A stretch of DNA of 64,000 nt. Source: Streptomyces showdoensis. GTDB lineage: Bacteria; Actinomycetota; Actinomycetes; Streptomycetales; Streptomycetaceae. The stretch is from NCBI RefSeq assembly GCF_039535475.1, contig NZ_BAAAXG010000026.1, forward strand, positions 248,001 to 312,000, written 5' to 3'. The position numbers and the translations under genes were made by a program. The notes under the pieces are model-generated. The model was not told the origin of the DNA, made no database searches, and was given only the letters and a program-made list of their open reading frames with translations. Below, piece by piece: positions 30,734 to 39,925 of this stretch; the stretch's first letter is position 1; every line of letters begins with the position of its first letter.

Positions 30734-31372
30734 ATGCGACACCCGAAGATCCTCACGTCCCTGCTGACCGCCGCTCTCGGTGCCGGCCTCACCCTCTCCC
30801 TCGGCGCCGCTCCCGCCACGGCGGTCGCGTCGCCCGCTCCGTACGCCGGCTACGCCGGGTCGAGCGCGGAGGCCAAGGCCAACCAGGCGTTCTTCGACGC
30901 CGTCATGAAGTCCGTGGCGAAGAAGCGGGCCGCCGCGCCTGGCGCCGCCGCCGTCACCGTGGTCTACAGCGCCGCCAACGCACCCAGCTTCCGCACCCAG
31001 ATATCCCGTTCCGCGCAGATCTGGAACGGCTCCGTCGTCAACGTCCGGCTGGTGGAGGGGTCCAACCCCGACTTCACCTACTACGAGGGCAACGACTCGC
31101 GGGGCTCGTACGCGAGCACCGACGGGCACGGCAACGGCTACATCTTCCTCGACTACCGGCAGAACCAGCAGTACAACTCCACCCGCGTCACCGCCCACGA
31201 GACCGGGCACGTCCTCGGCCTCCCCGATCACTACAGCGGCCCGTGCAGCGAGCTGATGTCCGGCGGCGGGCCCGGCACGTCCTGCCAGAACGCCTACCCG
31301 AACGCCCAGGAGCGGTCCCGCGTCGACCAGCTGTGGCGCTACGGGCTCGCCTCGGCGTTCAAGACCCCCTGA
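30734..31372 (+). CDS. snpA: Snapalysin, secreted small neutral metalloprotease
   Basis: The ATG is preceded by AGGAGG. The 212-residue protein has a signal peptide ([24 protein letters not shown]), a propeptide and the zinc motif [13 protein letters not shown], an HExxHxxGxxD site typical of M7 snapalysins, where the Asp is the third ligand. Four cysteines near the C-terminus are consistent with disulfides. It digests extracellular protein. Control by the divergent LysR protein is expected. Confidence 0.9.
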   Translation: MRHPKILTSLLTAALGAGLTLSLGAAPATAVASPAPYAGYAGSSAEAKANQAFFDAVMKSVAKKRAAAPGAAAVTVVYSAANAPSFRTQISRSAQIWNGSVVNVRLVEGSNPDFTYYEGNDSRGSYASTDGHGNGYIFLDYRQNQQYNSTRVTAHETGHVLGLPDHYSGPCSELMSGGGPGTSCQNAYPNAQERSRVDQLWRYGLASAFKTP

Positions 31373-31437
31373 CGGACCGGGGCGAGGACGGGTGCCGAGG
31401 GCGGGCCTGGGCGCGGGTTCTTCGGTAGCGTGACCGC

Positions 31438-31896
31438 ATGCCCGAAGAGCGGAGCACCACCCTGTACGAGGCCGTGGGCGGCGCCGAGGCGCTGCGCAGG
31501 CTCTCCGGCACCTTCTACGAGGCGGTCCTCGCGGACCCGCTCCTCGCGCCCGTCTTCGTCCGCTTCACCCCCGCCCACGTCGAGCACGTCGCCGTCTGGC
31601 TGGCCGAGGTGTTCTCGGGCCCCGAGGACTTCACGGCCCGCCACGGCGGTCATCACGCGCTGCTCACCGCCCACCTCGGCCTCGCCATCACCGAGGAGCA
31701 GCGGCTGCGCTGGATGGAGCTGATGACGGCGGCCGTGGCGAAGGAGCTCCCGGACGACGCGCTGCTGCGCCGCCGGGTCGTGGAGTACTTCGACTGGGGG
31801 ACCCGTATCGCCAAGGACGTCTCCGCCTCGGCGCCGGGTACGGATCTGGGCGAGCCCGGACCGACCCCGCGCTGGGGCTGGGACGGTCTCGCCTGA
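31438..31896 (+). CDS. Group II truncated haemoglobin
   Basis: This 152-residue protein has the 2/2 globin pattern: LYEAVGGAEALRRLSGTFYEAVLADPLL in pieces, FTARHGGHHALLTAHLGLAI with the proximal His, and RLRWMELMTAAV. The ending GWGW is typical of the group II (GlbO-like) form. It binds oxygen or NO. It stands alone, with no obvious partner. Confidence 0.8.
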   Translation: MPEERSTTLYEAVGGAEALRRLSGTFYEAVLADPLLAPVFVRFTPAHVEHVAVWLAEVFSGPEDFTARHGGHHALLTAHLGLAITEEQRLRWMELMTAAVAKELPDDALLRRRVVEYFDWGTRIAKDVSASAPGTDLGEPGPTPRWGWDGLA

Positions 31897-31930
31897 GGGC
31901 GTGGCCGGAGGCGTGGCGGGGGCGGCTCGG

Positions 31931-32353
31931 TCAGACCGCCGTCCGGAGCAGTCTCCGGCCGAACTCGGTGCCGGGCGGCAGCTGCCTCCCGACCCGGGCG
32001 AGGGCCTCCTCGAAGTCGGTGCCGGCGATGCCGGATTCGAAGGCCGCGCCCCCGTAGTGCAGCGTGAGGCTCAGGTCGGCCCGCTCACCCAGCGTCAGCA
32101 GGCAGCTGAGCGTGGCCTGTTGGGTCGCGCCGTCCGCGACCACGGGGAGCGGGAGGTCCCACTCCAGTACGCATCCGCCGAGGGGCTGCCCGCCCTCGTC
32201 CGCGGCACGCAGCGCGGCGAAGCTCGCGCCCGTGTACTCGATTCCCCTGATCCGGGTGGCCACATGGCTCCCGTCGGCCGCGATCACGATCGCTTCCGCT
32301 CCGAGGCGGTCCCGGTACCAACCGGTCCAGACTTCTGTCGACTCCGATGACAT
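31931..32353 (-). CDS. Hypothetical protein (DUF6304-like)
   Basis: This 140-residue protein opens with TEVWTGWYRDRLGAEAIVI and has a beta-rich body with a conserved WDLPLPVVADG segment. I associate it with the Streptomyces family DUF6304. No catalytic residues or membrane helices are seen. Its end is convergent with the haemoglobin gene. Confidence 0.6.
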   Translation of the reverse strand: MSSESTEVWTGWYRDRLGAEAIVIAADGSHVATRIRGIEYTGASFAALRAADEGGQPLGGCVLEWDLPLPVVADGATQQATLSCLLTLGERADLSLTLHYGGAAFESGIAGTDFEEALARVGRQLPPGTEFGRRLLRTAV

Positions 32354-32396
32354 GCGGCGGACTGTAGCGGTATGACCGGCTCCGGCGCGCGGCCGG

Positions 32397-32684
32397 TCAC
32401 CCCGGGGCCGGACTTCTCCCGGTCTCGCCGTTCTCGCCGTTCTTGCCGGTCAGATGCGTGCTCGCGGCTTCCGCTCCGACCACCGGCCGCTCCTCCGGCA
32501 CCTCGCCCCCCGGAGGCTCGTACCGCTCGCACCGGGGGTTCCGGCACGGCTCGACCTCCCACTCCGGCACCCAGGCCCCGAGGACCTTGTGCCGTTGCGC
32601 GTGCACATGGAGGGGCTCCCCGCAGGCCGGGCAGGAGCGCTCGGCCCGGGGGTCCCGTGTGGTGTGCGGCACCGTCCCGGCCAT
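32397..32684 (-). CDS. Small zinc-ribbon protein, unknown function
   Basis: The protein has 95 residues with two cysteine pairs (CPACG at about 18-22 and CRNPRC at about 47-52) and a His-rich stretch, the pattern of a zinc ribbon. The C-terminus is low-complexity. No family recognised. Confidence 0.6.
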   Translation of the reverse strand: MAGTVPHTTRDPRAERSCPACGEPLHVHAQRHKVLGAWVPEWEVEPCRNPRCERYEPPGGEVPEERPVVGAEAASTHLTGKNGENGETGRSPAPG

Positions 32685-32710
32685 GGTTCCAGCCTAGGAC
32701 GCCCCGCCCG

Positions 32711-33346
32711 TCACCGCTTCCTGGTGTACGTCCGCACGACGACCCCGTTGCCGAAGCTCCGCACGTCTTCGAGCGCGAAGTCACGGATGCCGAAGCCTGC
32801 GCCGAACATCGGCATTCCGGAGCCGTAGACCTGCGGGTACGACTTGATGACGAGCTCGTCGATCTCGTCGGCCAGCTGTCCGGCGACCTGGGCGCCGCCG
32901 CAGAGCCAGATGCCCAGCGGGCCGTCCTCGGCCTTGAGCTCGCGGACCCTGGCGACGAGGTCGCCGGCGACCAGCTCGACGTTCGGGTCCGGGGACTCGG
33001 CGAGCGAGCGGGTCGCGACGATCTCGCGCAGGTGGGCGTACGGGCTGACGACGCCGGCGTCCAGGGCGAGGCGGTACGAGCCGAGCCCCTGGATGACCGT
33101 GTCGAAGCGCTTGTTGGGCACGCCCGCGAGGCCGAAGCTCTCGCGGAACGCGGTGGGGATCGTCTCCGGGTACTCGGAGTTCATGAAAGCGGCGTACTCC
33201 TCGTCGATGAACTGGAACATGGACGAGGCGTCGCCGTGGGGGTCGCCGATGAAGCCGTCGAGGGTGCAGGCGACGTAGTACGAGAGCTTGCGCAAGCCGG
33301 GATCTCTTTCGTCAGGGAGCGTGACCGTGCTGACCACTGCGCCCAT
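32711..33346 (-). CDS. Dihydrofolate reductase-family (RibD C-terminal) protein
   Basis: This protein of up to 211 residues has LSYYVACTLDGFIG at its start, GIWLCGGAQVAGQLADEIDELVIK near residue 150 and a typical C-terminal strand. These match RibD_C/DHFR-like oxidoreductases that use NADPH on unknown substrates. The true start may be the methionine-equivalent GTG/ATG nearer residue 15-20. It stands alone between minus-strand genes. Confidence 0.8.
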   Translation of the reverse strand: MGAVVSTVTLPDERDPGLRKLSYYVACTLDGFIGDPHGDASSMFQFIDEEYAAFMNSEYPETIPTAFRESFGLAGVPNKRFDTVIQGLGSYRLALDAGVVSPYAHLREIVATRSLAESPDPNVELVAGDLVARVRELKAEDGPLGIWLCGGAQVAGQLADEIDELVIKSYPQVYGSGMPMFGAGFGIRDFALEDVRSFGNGVVVRTYTRKR

Positions 33347-33457
33347 AGTGCTCTATCCGTAGTGGTTACGCAAGGCCCTTCTGCCACGCCCTTTCGCGCC
33401 CTCGTCGCCTCGCCTCTCCGCCCACCCCCCTTCCCGCGCCCCCTCGCGCCTCTCCCG

Positions 33458-34507
33458 TCAGCGGTTCCTGCGCGTCACGAACTCCGCGAGCGCCAGCAGG
33501 TCCCCCGCCGCCGCCAGGTCCGGCACCGCGCGGGAGAGCTGCTCCACCGCGCGGGCCATCCGCTCGGCCGCCTGGGCCTGCGCCCAGTCCCGGGCCCCGG
33601 CCCGCTCGATCGCGTCCGCCGCCGCCCGCACGGCCGCGGCGTCGAGGACCGGTCGCGCGTACAGCTCGGCCAGCTCCTCGCCCGCCGGGGTGCCGGAGAC
33701 GAGCGCCGCCACGACCGGCAGCGACTTCTTGCGGGCCACGAGGTCGGCTCCGGCCGGCTTGCCGGTGCGCCCCGGGTCGCCCCAGATGCCGATGAGGTCG
33801 TCGATCAGCTGGAACGCGAGCCCGGCCTCCCGGCCGAACGCGTCCATCGCCGCGACCTCCTCCTCCCCCGCCCCCGCGTACAGCGCGCCCACCGCGCAGG
33901 CGCAGCCGAGCAGGGCGCCGGTCTTGGCGGTGGCCATCGCCACCACCTCGTCCAGGCCGACCTCCCGCGGCCCCCGCCGCTCGAAGGCGCAGTCCGCCTG
34001 CTGCCCCGCGCAGAGCTCGATGACGCAGGCGGCCAGCCGGGCCGCGGCGGCGGTCGAGGCCGGGTGGGGGTCCTCGGCCAGCAGCCGCAGCGCGAGCGCG
34101 GACATCGCGTCGCCCGCCATCAGCGCGTCGGGAATGCCGAACACCGTCCAGGCGGTGGCCCGGTGGCGGCGGGTCGGGTCCTCGTCGACGATGTCGTCGT
34201 GGAGGAGGGTGAAGTTGTGCGCCAGCTCCACCGCGGCGGCGGCCTTCACCGCGGGCGCCGGGTCCGCGCCGAAGGCGCGGGTGGCCGCGAGCACGAGGGC
34301 CGGGCGGATCGCCTTGCCCCCCGCCCCCTCGGCGGGCGTGCCGTCGGCGTGCTCCCAACCGAAGTGGTACATCGCGATCCGCCGTATCGACTCGGGCAAG
34401 GACTCGACGGTGCTGCGCAGTTGGGGGTCGACGACGCTTCGCGTCCGGTCCAGGAGCAGCACGGCCCCCTGCCCCCCGGTCGCGGCGTCGGCGCTGATCG
34501 TGGTCAT
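33458..34507 (-). CDS. Polyprenyl diphosphate synthase, likely encapsulin cargo
   Basis: The ATG at 34,507 gives 349 residues. The first Asp-rich motif is LLHDDIVDED (about residue 110) and the second is LIDDLIGIWGD (about 237), as in trans-isoprenyl synthases; GGKAIRPALVLA is the substrate-binding start. The N-terminal 40 residues are low-complexity, as in cargo-loading tails. It lies 70 bases after the encapsulin shell gene in the same direction; polyprenyl synthases are known cargo of family 2 encapsulins. Chain length is not predictable from what I see. Confidence 0.85.
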   Translation of the reverse strand: MTTISADAATGGQGAVLLLDRTRSVVDPQLRSTVESLPESIRRIAMYHFGWEHADGTPAEGAGGKAIRPALVLAATRAFGADPAPAVKAAAAVELAHNFTLLHDDIVDEDPTRRHRATAWTVFGIPDALMAGDAMSALALRLLAEDPHPASTAAAARLAACVIELCAGQQADCAFERRGPREVGLDEVVAMATAKTGALLGCACAVGALYAGAGEEEVAAMDAFGREAGLAFQLIDDLIGIWGDPGRTGKPAGADLVARKKSLPVVAALVSGTPAGEELAELYARPVLDAAAVRAAADAIERAGARDWAQAQAAERMARAVEQLSRAVPDLAAAGDLLALAEFVTRRNR

Positions 34508-34577
34508 GGTCTTCGCAGTCGCTTTCTTCGCGGTTCGTTCGGTTCGGACGGAGGAGCGGAGGAGTCGGGGCGGCGGC

Positions 34578-35993
34578 TCAGTGCCGCCGGCTGATCTCCA
34601 CGTTCTCCAGGACGCCCAGGGCGTCGGGGACCAGGACCGCGGCCGAGTAGTAGGCGGTGACGAGGTAGGAGACGATCGCCTGCTCGTCGATCCCCATGAA
34701 GCGGGTCGAGAGGCCGGGCTCGATCTCGTCCGGGAGGCCGGCCTGGTGCAGTCCGATCACACCCTGGTCGGACTCCCCCGTACGCATGCAGATGATCGAG
34801 GTCGTCCGGGCGGAGGAGACCGGGATCTTGTCGCACGGGAAGATCGGCACCCCGCGCCAGGTCTGGATCCGGCTGCCGTCGACGTCGACGGTCTCGGGCG
34901 CCAGGCCCCGCCGGTTGAGCTCGCGCCCGAAGGCGGCGATGGCGTGCGGGTGTGCGAGGAAGAGCTTGGAGCCGCGGCGGCGGGAGAGCAGCTCGTCCAG
35001 GTCGTCCGGGCCGGGCACGCCGTCGTGGGGCTGGATCCGCTGCCCGTAGTCGCAGTTGGCGAGGAGGCCGAACTCCCGGTGGTTGACCAGCTCGTGCTCC
35101 TGGCGCTCGCGCAGCGCCTCGACCGTGAGCCGCAGCTGGTGCTCGGTCTGGTCCATCGGGTGGTTGTAGAGGTCGGCCACGCGGGAGTGGACCTTCAGGA
35201 CGGTCTGGGCGACGCTCAGCTCGTACTCGCGCGGGGAGGCCTCGTAGTCCACGTACGTGTGCGGGACGACGGCCTCGCCGACATGGCCGGCGGAGAGGTT
35301 GATCGCGGCCTCGCCGTAGGCGTTGGTGCGCTGCTGGGGCAGGGCGGTGACCCCCGCGAGCTGCGCGGCCAGGGAGGCGGCCCGCCCGGCGAGGGCGAGC
35401 ACGTCGGCGCGGGTGAGTTCCAGGACCGTGCAGGCGGTGGCCGCCCGGGCGGTCCACTCCCAGGTGGCGTCCTCGTCGACGAGGGCGTCCTCGCCGAAGT
35501 AGGCGCCGTCGGCGAGGACGCCGAGGACGGCCTCGTCCCCGTACGGCCCCGCGCCGATCTGCTCGACCTTGCCGTGGGCGAGGAGGAGGACCCGGTCGGT
35601 GCTCTCGCCGCGGGTGGCGATGACCTCGCCCGCGGCGAACTCGCGCTGGTGGCAGCGGCCGGCCAGCTCGGCGAGGGCGTCCTCGTCCCCGTATCCGCGG
35701 AGGGCGGGGAGTTCGCCGAGCTCGGCCGGGATGACGGCGACCCGTCCCCCGGTCTGCACGAAGGTGACGCGGCCGTCCCCCACCGTGTAGCTCAGCCTGC
35801 GGTTCACCCGGTAGGTCCCGCCCTGGACCTGCACCCAGGGCAGCGCGCGCAGCAGCCACCGGGAGGAGATCTCCTGCATCTGCGGGGCCGACTTGGTGGT
35901 GGACGCGAGGTTCCGCGCGGCGGCCGTGCCGAGACTCTGCTGCGGTGCCGCCTGGTCCGTGCGGACCTCGTCGCCAACCGAACCAACGGACAT
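34578..35993 (-). CDS. eshA: Family 2B encapsulin shell protein with cyclic-nucleotide-binding domain (EshA-like)
   Basis: The ATG at 35,993 gives 471 residues, the EshA size. Residues 90-220 hold a CNMP-binding-like domain ([46 protein letters not shown]). Flanking parts have HK97-type shell features: an N-arm ([14 protein letters not shown]), E-loop region and a C-terminal A-domain ([31 protein letters not shown] in pieces). It forms a protein nanocompartment. The downstream prenyl synthase is the probable cargo. EshA in Streptomyces influences antibiotic production and sporulation. Confidence 0.9.
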   Translation of the reverse strand: MSVGSVGDEVRTDQAAPQQSLGTAAARNLASTTKSAPQMQEISSRWLLRALPWVQVQGGTYRVNRRLSYTVGDGRVTFVQTGGRVAVIPAELGELPALRGYGDEDALAELAGRCHQREFAAGEVIATRGESTDRVLLLAHGKVEQIGAGPYGDEAVLGVLADGAYFGEDALVDEDATWEWTARAATACTVLELTRADVLALAGRAASLAAQLAGVTALPQQRTNAYGEAAINLSAGHVGEAVVPHTYVDYEASPREYELSVAQTVLKVHSRVADLYNHPMDQTEHQLRLTVEALRERQEHELVNHREFGLLANCDYGQRIQPHDGVPGPDDLDELLSRRRGSKLFLAHPHAIAAFGRELNRRGLAPETVDVDGSRIQTWRGVPIFPCDKIPVSSARTTSIICMRTGESDQGVIGLHQAGLPDEIEPGLSTRFMGIDEQAIVSYLVTAYYSAAVLVPDALGVLENVEISRRH

Positions 35994-35997
35994 GGAA

Positions 35998-36027
35998 CTC
36001 CCTCTCGTATGACAGATCTGCGAGAGG
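35998..36027 (-). promoter_or_regulatory. Hairpin covering the ribosome-binding site of the encapsulin gene
   Basis: CCTCTCG (36,001-36,007) pairs with CGAGAGG (36,021-36,027). On the minus strand the 3' arm is CGAGAGG, which contains the Shine-Dalgarno GAGAGGGAG (35,998-36,006) just before the ATG at 35,993. The structure would restrict translation unless melted. Confidence 0.5.
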
Positions 36028-36265
36028 AAGCCTTTCAGCACGGAGAGTGCGTGCGCCATTACACAAAAGAGTGGGAGTTGACAGCGTTCCGCTGGGCATG
36101 GCGCGCGATTTCCACTCGAACAGCGCACGCCGGTGCGCGCCCATACGCGCCCCTTCACCCCAGGTTGTCCGGATCGGCTCGCACACGGCCCGAACGAATG
36201 GCAGCGGAGCGCACCGCTCCGGTACCCCGGAGGCACCGGTTTCCCCCTGCTGAAAGGAGCCGGTC

Positions 36266-36856
36266 ATGTCCTCACCCATGTCCGCGAACCGCTTCCTCGA
36301 CGCGCTGCGCGGCGAGGGTCTCGACGTCGTCGAGGTCGGCGACTGGCGCACCCACAACCGCAACCACAAGGGCCCATGGGGCCCCGTGCACGGCGTGATG
36401 ATCCACCACACCGTCACCCGGGGCACCGCCAACACCGTCCGCATCTGCCGGGACGGCTACGCGTCCCTGCCCGGACCGCTCTGCCACGGCGTGATCGCCA
36501 AGGACGGCAGCGTCCACCTGGTCGGCTACGGCAGGGCCAACCACGCCGGTCTCGGCGACGACGAGGTGCTGCGGGCGGTCATCGCCGAGAAGGGCCTCCC
36601 GCCGGACAACGAGGCCACCACCGACGGCAACCGGCACTTCTACGGCTTCGAGTGCGAGAACCTCGGCGACGGGGTGGACCCGTGGCCCAAGGTCCAGCTG
36701 GACGCCATCGCCAAGGCCGCGGCGGCCGTCTGCCGGGTGCACGGCTGGACCCAGCGCTCGGTGATCGGGCACCTGGAGTGGCAGCCGGGCAAGGTCGATC
36801 CGCGCGGCTTCACCATGGCGTCGATGCGCGAGCGGATCGCCGAGAGGCTGCGCTGA
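36266..36856 (+). CDS. N-acetylmuramoyl-L-alanine amidase (Amidase_2/PGRP), no signal peptide
   Basis: The ATG follows AAAGGAG and gives 196 residues. VMIHHTVTRG carries the first zinc His, FECENLGDG and GHLEWQPGKVDPRGF the later ligands. The fold is a single PGRP/Amidase_2 domain. There is no signal peptide or wall-binding domain, unlike secreted autolysins, so it resembles a phage lysin. It is divergent from the encapsulin gene. It may be a phage remnant kept in the host. Confidence 0.8.
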   Translation: MSSPMSANRFLDALRGEGLDVVEVGDWRTHNRNHKGPWGPVHGVMIHHTVTRGTANTVRICRDGYASLPGPLCHGVIAKDGSVHLVGYGRANHAGLGDDEVLRAVIAEKGLPPDNEATTDGNRHFYGFECENLGDGVDPWPKVQLDAIAKAAAAVCRVHGWTQRSVIGHLEWQPGKVDPRGFTMASMRERIAERLR

Positions 36857-36912
36857 CCCGCCGCCCGGGGCACGTCCCCGGGCCGTCCGGGGCCGTCCGG
36901 GAGAATGGCCGG

Positions 36913-37830
36913 GTGAACGCGCCCGACCTCGAACGCCTGCGGCCCCGGCTCCCCTCCCCCCTGGAGCCGGTCGAGGACGAGCGCTTCGCCCGGCACGGCC
37001 TGACGCTGCTGCTCAAGCGCGACGACCTGATCCACCCGGACCTGCCGGGCAACAAGTGGCGCAAGCTGGCGCTCAACCTCCGCGCGGCCGAAGGCCGCCC
37101 GGTGCTCACCTTCGGCGGCGCGTACTCCAACCACCTGCGCGCGACCGCCGCCGCGGGCCGGCTGCTCGGCTTCCCGACGATCGGCGTCGTGCGCGGCGAC
37201 GAGCTGGCCGGCCGGCCGCTGAACCCCTCGCTCGCGCGGTGCGCGGCGGACGGGATGCGCCTGCTGTTCGTGGACCGCGCCGCGTACCGCGCCAAGCACG
37301 AGCCCGCCGTCCTGGCCGGGCTCCTGGAGCGGGCCCCCGGGGCGCCGGGGGACGTGTACGTGGTGCCCGAGGGCGGCAGCAACGCGCTCGCCGTCGAGGG
37401 CTGCGCGGAGCTCGGCCGCGAGCTGGCGGGCGGGGCCGACGTGGCCGCGGTCGCCTGCGGGACGGGCGGCACCCTGGCCGGTCTGGCGGCCGGCTTCCCC
37501 GGCCCGGTGCTGGGCGTCCCGGTCCTCCGGGGCGGCTTCCTCGGAGGGGAGGTGCGCGCCCTCCAGGAGGCGGCGTTCGGCGGCCCGCGCGGCGACTGGC
37601 GGCTGGACGAGCGCTTCCACTGCGGGGGCTACGCCCGGACCACCCCGGAGCTCGACGCCTTCGCGGACGCCTTCGGGGCGCGGCATGGACTCGCCATCGA
37701 GCGGCTGTATGTCGCCAAATTGCTCCACGGACTCGTCACCCTCGCCGAGGAGGGCGCCTTCGCCCCCGGCACCCGGATCGCGGCCGTGGTCACCGGCTCC
37801 CCGGAGCCTCAGGCGGACTCCTCCCGGTAG
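36913..37830 (+). CDS. PLP-dependent D-cysteine desulfhydrase / ACC-deaminase-like enzyme
   Basis: The GTG at 36,913 gives 305 residues. LLLKRDDLIHPDLPGNKWRKLA contains the PLP lysine (NKWRK), FGGAYSNHLRATAAAG is the substrate loop, and VPEGGSNALAVEG and CGTGGTLAGLA are phosphate-binding loops. These match the D-cysteine desulfhydrase family; the true substrate is open. It overlaps the antiporter gene by 22 bases, 3' to 3'. Confidence 0.8.
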   Translation: MNAPDLERLRPRLPSPLEPVEDERFARHGLTLLLKRDDLIHPDLPGNKWRKLALNLRAAEGRPVLTFGGAYSNHLRATAAAGRLLGFPTIGVVRGDELAGRPLNPSLARCAADGMRLLFVDRAAYRAKHEPAVLAGLLERAPGAPGDVYVVPEGGSNALAVEGCAELGRELAGGADVAAVACGTGGTLAGLAAGFPGPVLGVPVLRGGFLGGEVRALQEAAFGGPRGDWRLDERFHCGGYARTTPELDAFADAFGARHGLAIERLYVAKLLHGLVTLAEEGAFAPGTRIAAVVTGSPEPQADSSR

Positions 37831-39404
37831 GCCGCGGCCTCCTCCAGGTCGAGCCGGCGCAGCAGGGTGCGCATCATCTCGTCGTCGATGCGGCGGGCGT
37901 CGCGCAGCTGTACGAACACCTCGCGCTCGGCGTCGATCATCTCGCGGGCCAGTCGGCGGTAGGTGTCGTCGGCGGTCTCGCCGGTGAGCTCGTTGACGGC
38001 GCCGAGCCGCTCCCAGACGGCGTTGCGGCGCCGTTCCAGGACGGTGCGGAGCCGGTCGGCGAGGGGCGGCGGAAGGGTGTTGGCCGGATCGGCGAGGAGC
38101 GCGTCGAGCCGCTCCTCCGCGGCCTGCGAGGCCTCGCTCTGGGCCTGCGCCTCGGCGAGGGTCTCCTGGTAGCGGTCGCGTCCGGGCAGCTTCAGGACGC
38201 GGATGAGCGGCGGCAGGGTGAGGCCCTGGACGACGAGGGTGCCGATCACGGTGGTGAAGGTGAGGAAGAGGACCAGGTTGCGGGCCGGGAACTCGACCCC
38301 GTCGGTGACGACCGGGATGGAGAAGGCGATGGCGAGCGAGACGACCCCGCGCATGCCGGCCCAGCCGACGACCAGCGGCGCCCGCCAGTCCACCTCGGGT
38401 TCCCGTTCCCGGATGCGCGCGGACGTCCAGCGGGGCAGGAAGGTCGCGGGGTAGACCCAGACGAAGCGGACGACGACCACGGCCACGAAGACGCCGGCCG
38501 CGTACCAGGCCGCCTCCCCGATGCCGTACGGGCCGAGGCCCTGGACGACGTACGGCAGCTGGAGGCCGATCAGCGCGAAGACGGCGGACTCCAGGACGAA
38601 GGCGACCATCTTCCAGACCGCCTCCTCCTGGAGCCGGGTGGCGAAGTCGACCTTCCAGTTCTTGTGCCCGAGGAAGAGGCCGACCACGACGACGGCGAGC
38701 ACCCCGGAGGCCCCGACCTCCTCGGCGGCGGCGTAGGCGATGAAGGGGATCAGCAGCGAGAGGGTGTTCTGCAGCAGGGCCTCGCGCAGGTGGGTGCGGA
38801 GCCAGTGGATGGGGACCATCAGGATCAGTCCGACGCCGATGCCGCCGACCGCGGCGAGCATGAACTCGCCGAAGCCGCCCGCCCAGCTGATGCCCTCCCC
38901 CACGGCCGCGGCGAGCGCGACCTTGTACGCGGTGATGGCGGTGGCGTCGTTCACCAGGGACTCGCCCTGGAGGATCGTGGTGATCCGGTTCGGCAGGCCG
39001 AGCCTGCGGGCGATGGCGGTGGCGGCGACGGCGTCCGGCGGGGCGACGACCGCGCCGAGGACGAGCGCCGCGGTCAGCGGCAGGTCGGGCACGAGGACGT
39101 ACGCGAGCCAGCCGACCGCGACCGTCGCGAAGAGCACGTAGCCGACGGAGAGCAGGGCGACCGGCCGGATGTTGGCCCTCAGGTCGAGGTACGAGGACTC
39201 GACGGCGGCCGTGTAGAGCAGCGGCGGCAGGATCAGCGGCAGCACGATGTGCGGGTCGAGGGTGTAGTCCGGCACCCCGGGCAGATAGGACGCGACGAGG
39301 CCGACGGCGACGAGGAGCAGCGGTGCGGGCACCGGGGTGCGCCGGGCGAACCCCGCCACCGCGGCGCTCGCCGCGACCAGTGCCACCAGCTGCAGTGCGT
39401 CCAT
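37809..39404 (-). CDS. Na+/H+ antiporter, CPA1 family
   Basis: The 531-residue protein has about 11-12 membrane helices over residues 1-400. APPDAVAATAIARRL is the conserved ion-binding region and GESLVNDATAI the second. The C-terminal 130 residues are charged and cytosolic, as usual for NhaP/NHE-type antiporters. It exchanges Na+ (or K+) for protons. No adjacent regulator is seen. Confidence 0.85.
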   Translation of the reverse strand: MDALQLVALVAASAAVAGFARRTPVPAPLLLVAVGLVASYLPGVPDYTLDPHIVLPLILPPLLYTAAVESSYLDLRANIRPVALLSVGYVLFATVAVGWLAYVLVPDLPLTAALVLGAVVAPPDAVAATAIARRLGLPNRITTILQGESLVNDATAITAYKVALAAAVGEGISWAGGFGEFMLAAVGGIGVGLILMVPIHWLRTHLREALLQNTLSLLIPFIAYAAAEEVGASGVLAVVVVGLFLGHKNWKVDFATRLQEEAVWKMVAFVLESAVFALIGLQLPYVVQGLGPYGIGEAAWYAAGVFVAVVVVRFVWVYPATFLPRWTSARIREREPEVDWRAPLVVGWAGMRGVVSLAIAFSIPVVTDGVEFPARNLVLFLTFTTVIGTLVVQGLTLPPLIRVLKLPGRDRYQETLAEAQAQSEASQAAEERLDALLADPANTLPPPLADRLRTVLERRRNAVWERLGAVNELTGETADDTYRRLAREMIDAEREVFVQLRDARRIDDEMMRTLLRRLDLEEAAAYREESA

Positions 39405-39473
39405 GCCAGGTCCCGTCCGTGCGCTTGCGTCACTCCCGCTGTGTCACTCCCGCCACAACGTAACCTGGCCATC

Positions 39474-39734
39474 ATGAGCGAGTGCCCGCACGTTGCCGAA
39501 ATGCCGCGCCCCGAACCGGCGCCGCTGCACGCCACCTGTCCGGAGTGCCTGGCCGACGGCACCCATCCCGTCCAGCTGCGGCTCTGCCTCAGCTGCGGGC
39601 ACGTGGGCTGCTGCGACTCCTCGCTGGGGCGGCACGCGACGGCGCACTTCACCGCGACCGGACACCCGGTGATGCGGACCTTCGAGCCGAACGAGCGCTG
39701 GCGCTGGTGCTTCGTGGACGGTTCGATCGTCTGA
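39474..39734 (+). CDS. UBP-type zinc-finger protein
   Basis: The ATG at 39,474 gives 86 residues. Conserved cysteines and histidines (CPECLADG, CLSCGHVGCCDSS, HATAHFTATGHPVM) form a UBP zinc finger, a fold known from ubiquitin-specific proteases but also widespread as small stand-alone proteins in actinobacteria. It is divergent from the antiporter. Function unknown. Confidence 0.8.
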   Translation: MSECPHVAEMPRPEPAPLHATCPECLADGTHPVQLRLCLSCGHVGCCDSSLGRHATAHFTATGHPVMRTFEPNERWRWCFVDGSIV

Positions 39735-39925
39735 CGGCTGGGTACGTCACCCCTCCGCGGGTTCTCCGCGGCCGCCGGGCGGGGGCCGGTACTCCGGGCC
39801 CCCGGCGACACGGCGGGACGGATCGCGATAGCGTCTCGGCGGACTGCGCAACCCACTGCGTACCGCCTGGTTCGGGGGGTTCTTCCCCGGACCCCGAAAG
39901 AGCTTGTGCCACCTTGGAGGTGAGG

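Noticed and set aside
33690..36398. A 902-codon plus-strand open frame
   Set aside because: It lies opposite the polyprenyl synthase and encapsulin genes, has low-complexity Arg/Ser/Gly composition and no family features: a GC-bias shadow.
34504..36444. A 646-codon minus-strand open frame
   Set aside because: It is out of frame with the encapsulin gene, which has clear domains; shadow of high GC.
37056..39734. An 892-codon plus-strand open frame
   Set aside because: It crosses the PLP enzyme out of frame and runs opposite the antiporter; only its last 86 codons (from 39,474) are a real gene, the UBP zinc-finger protein.
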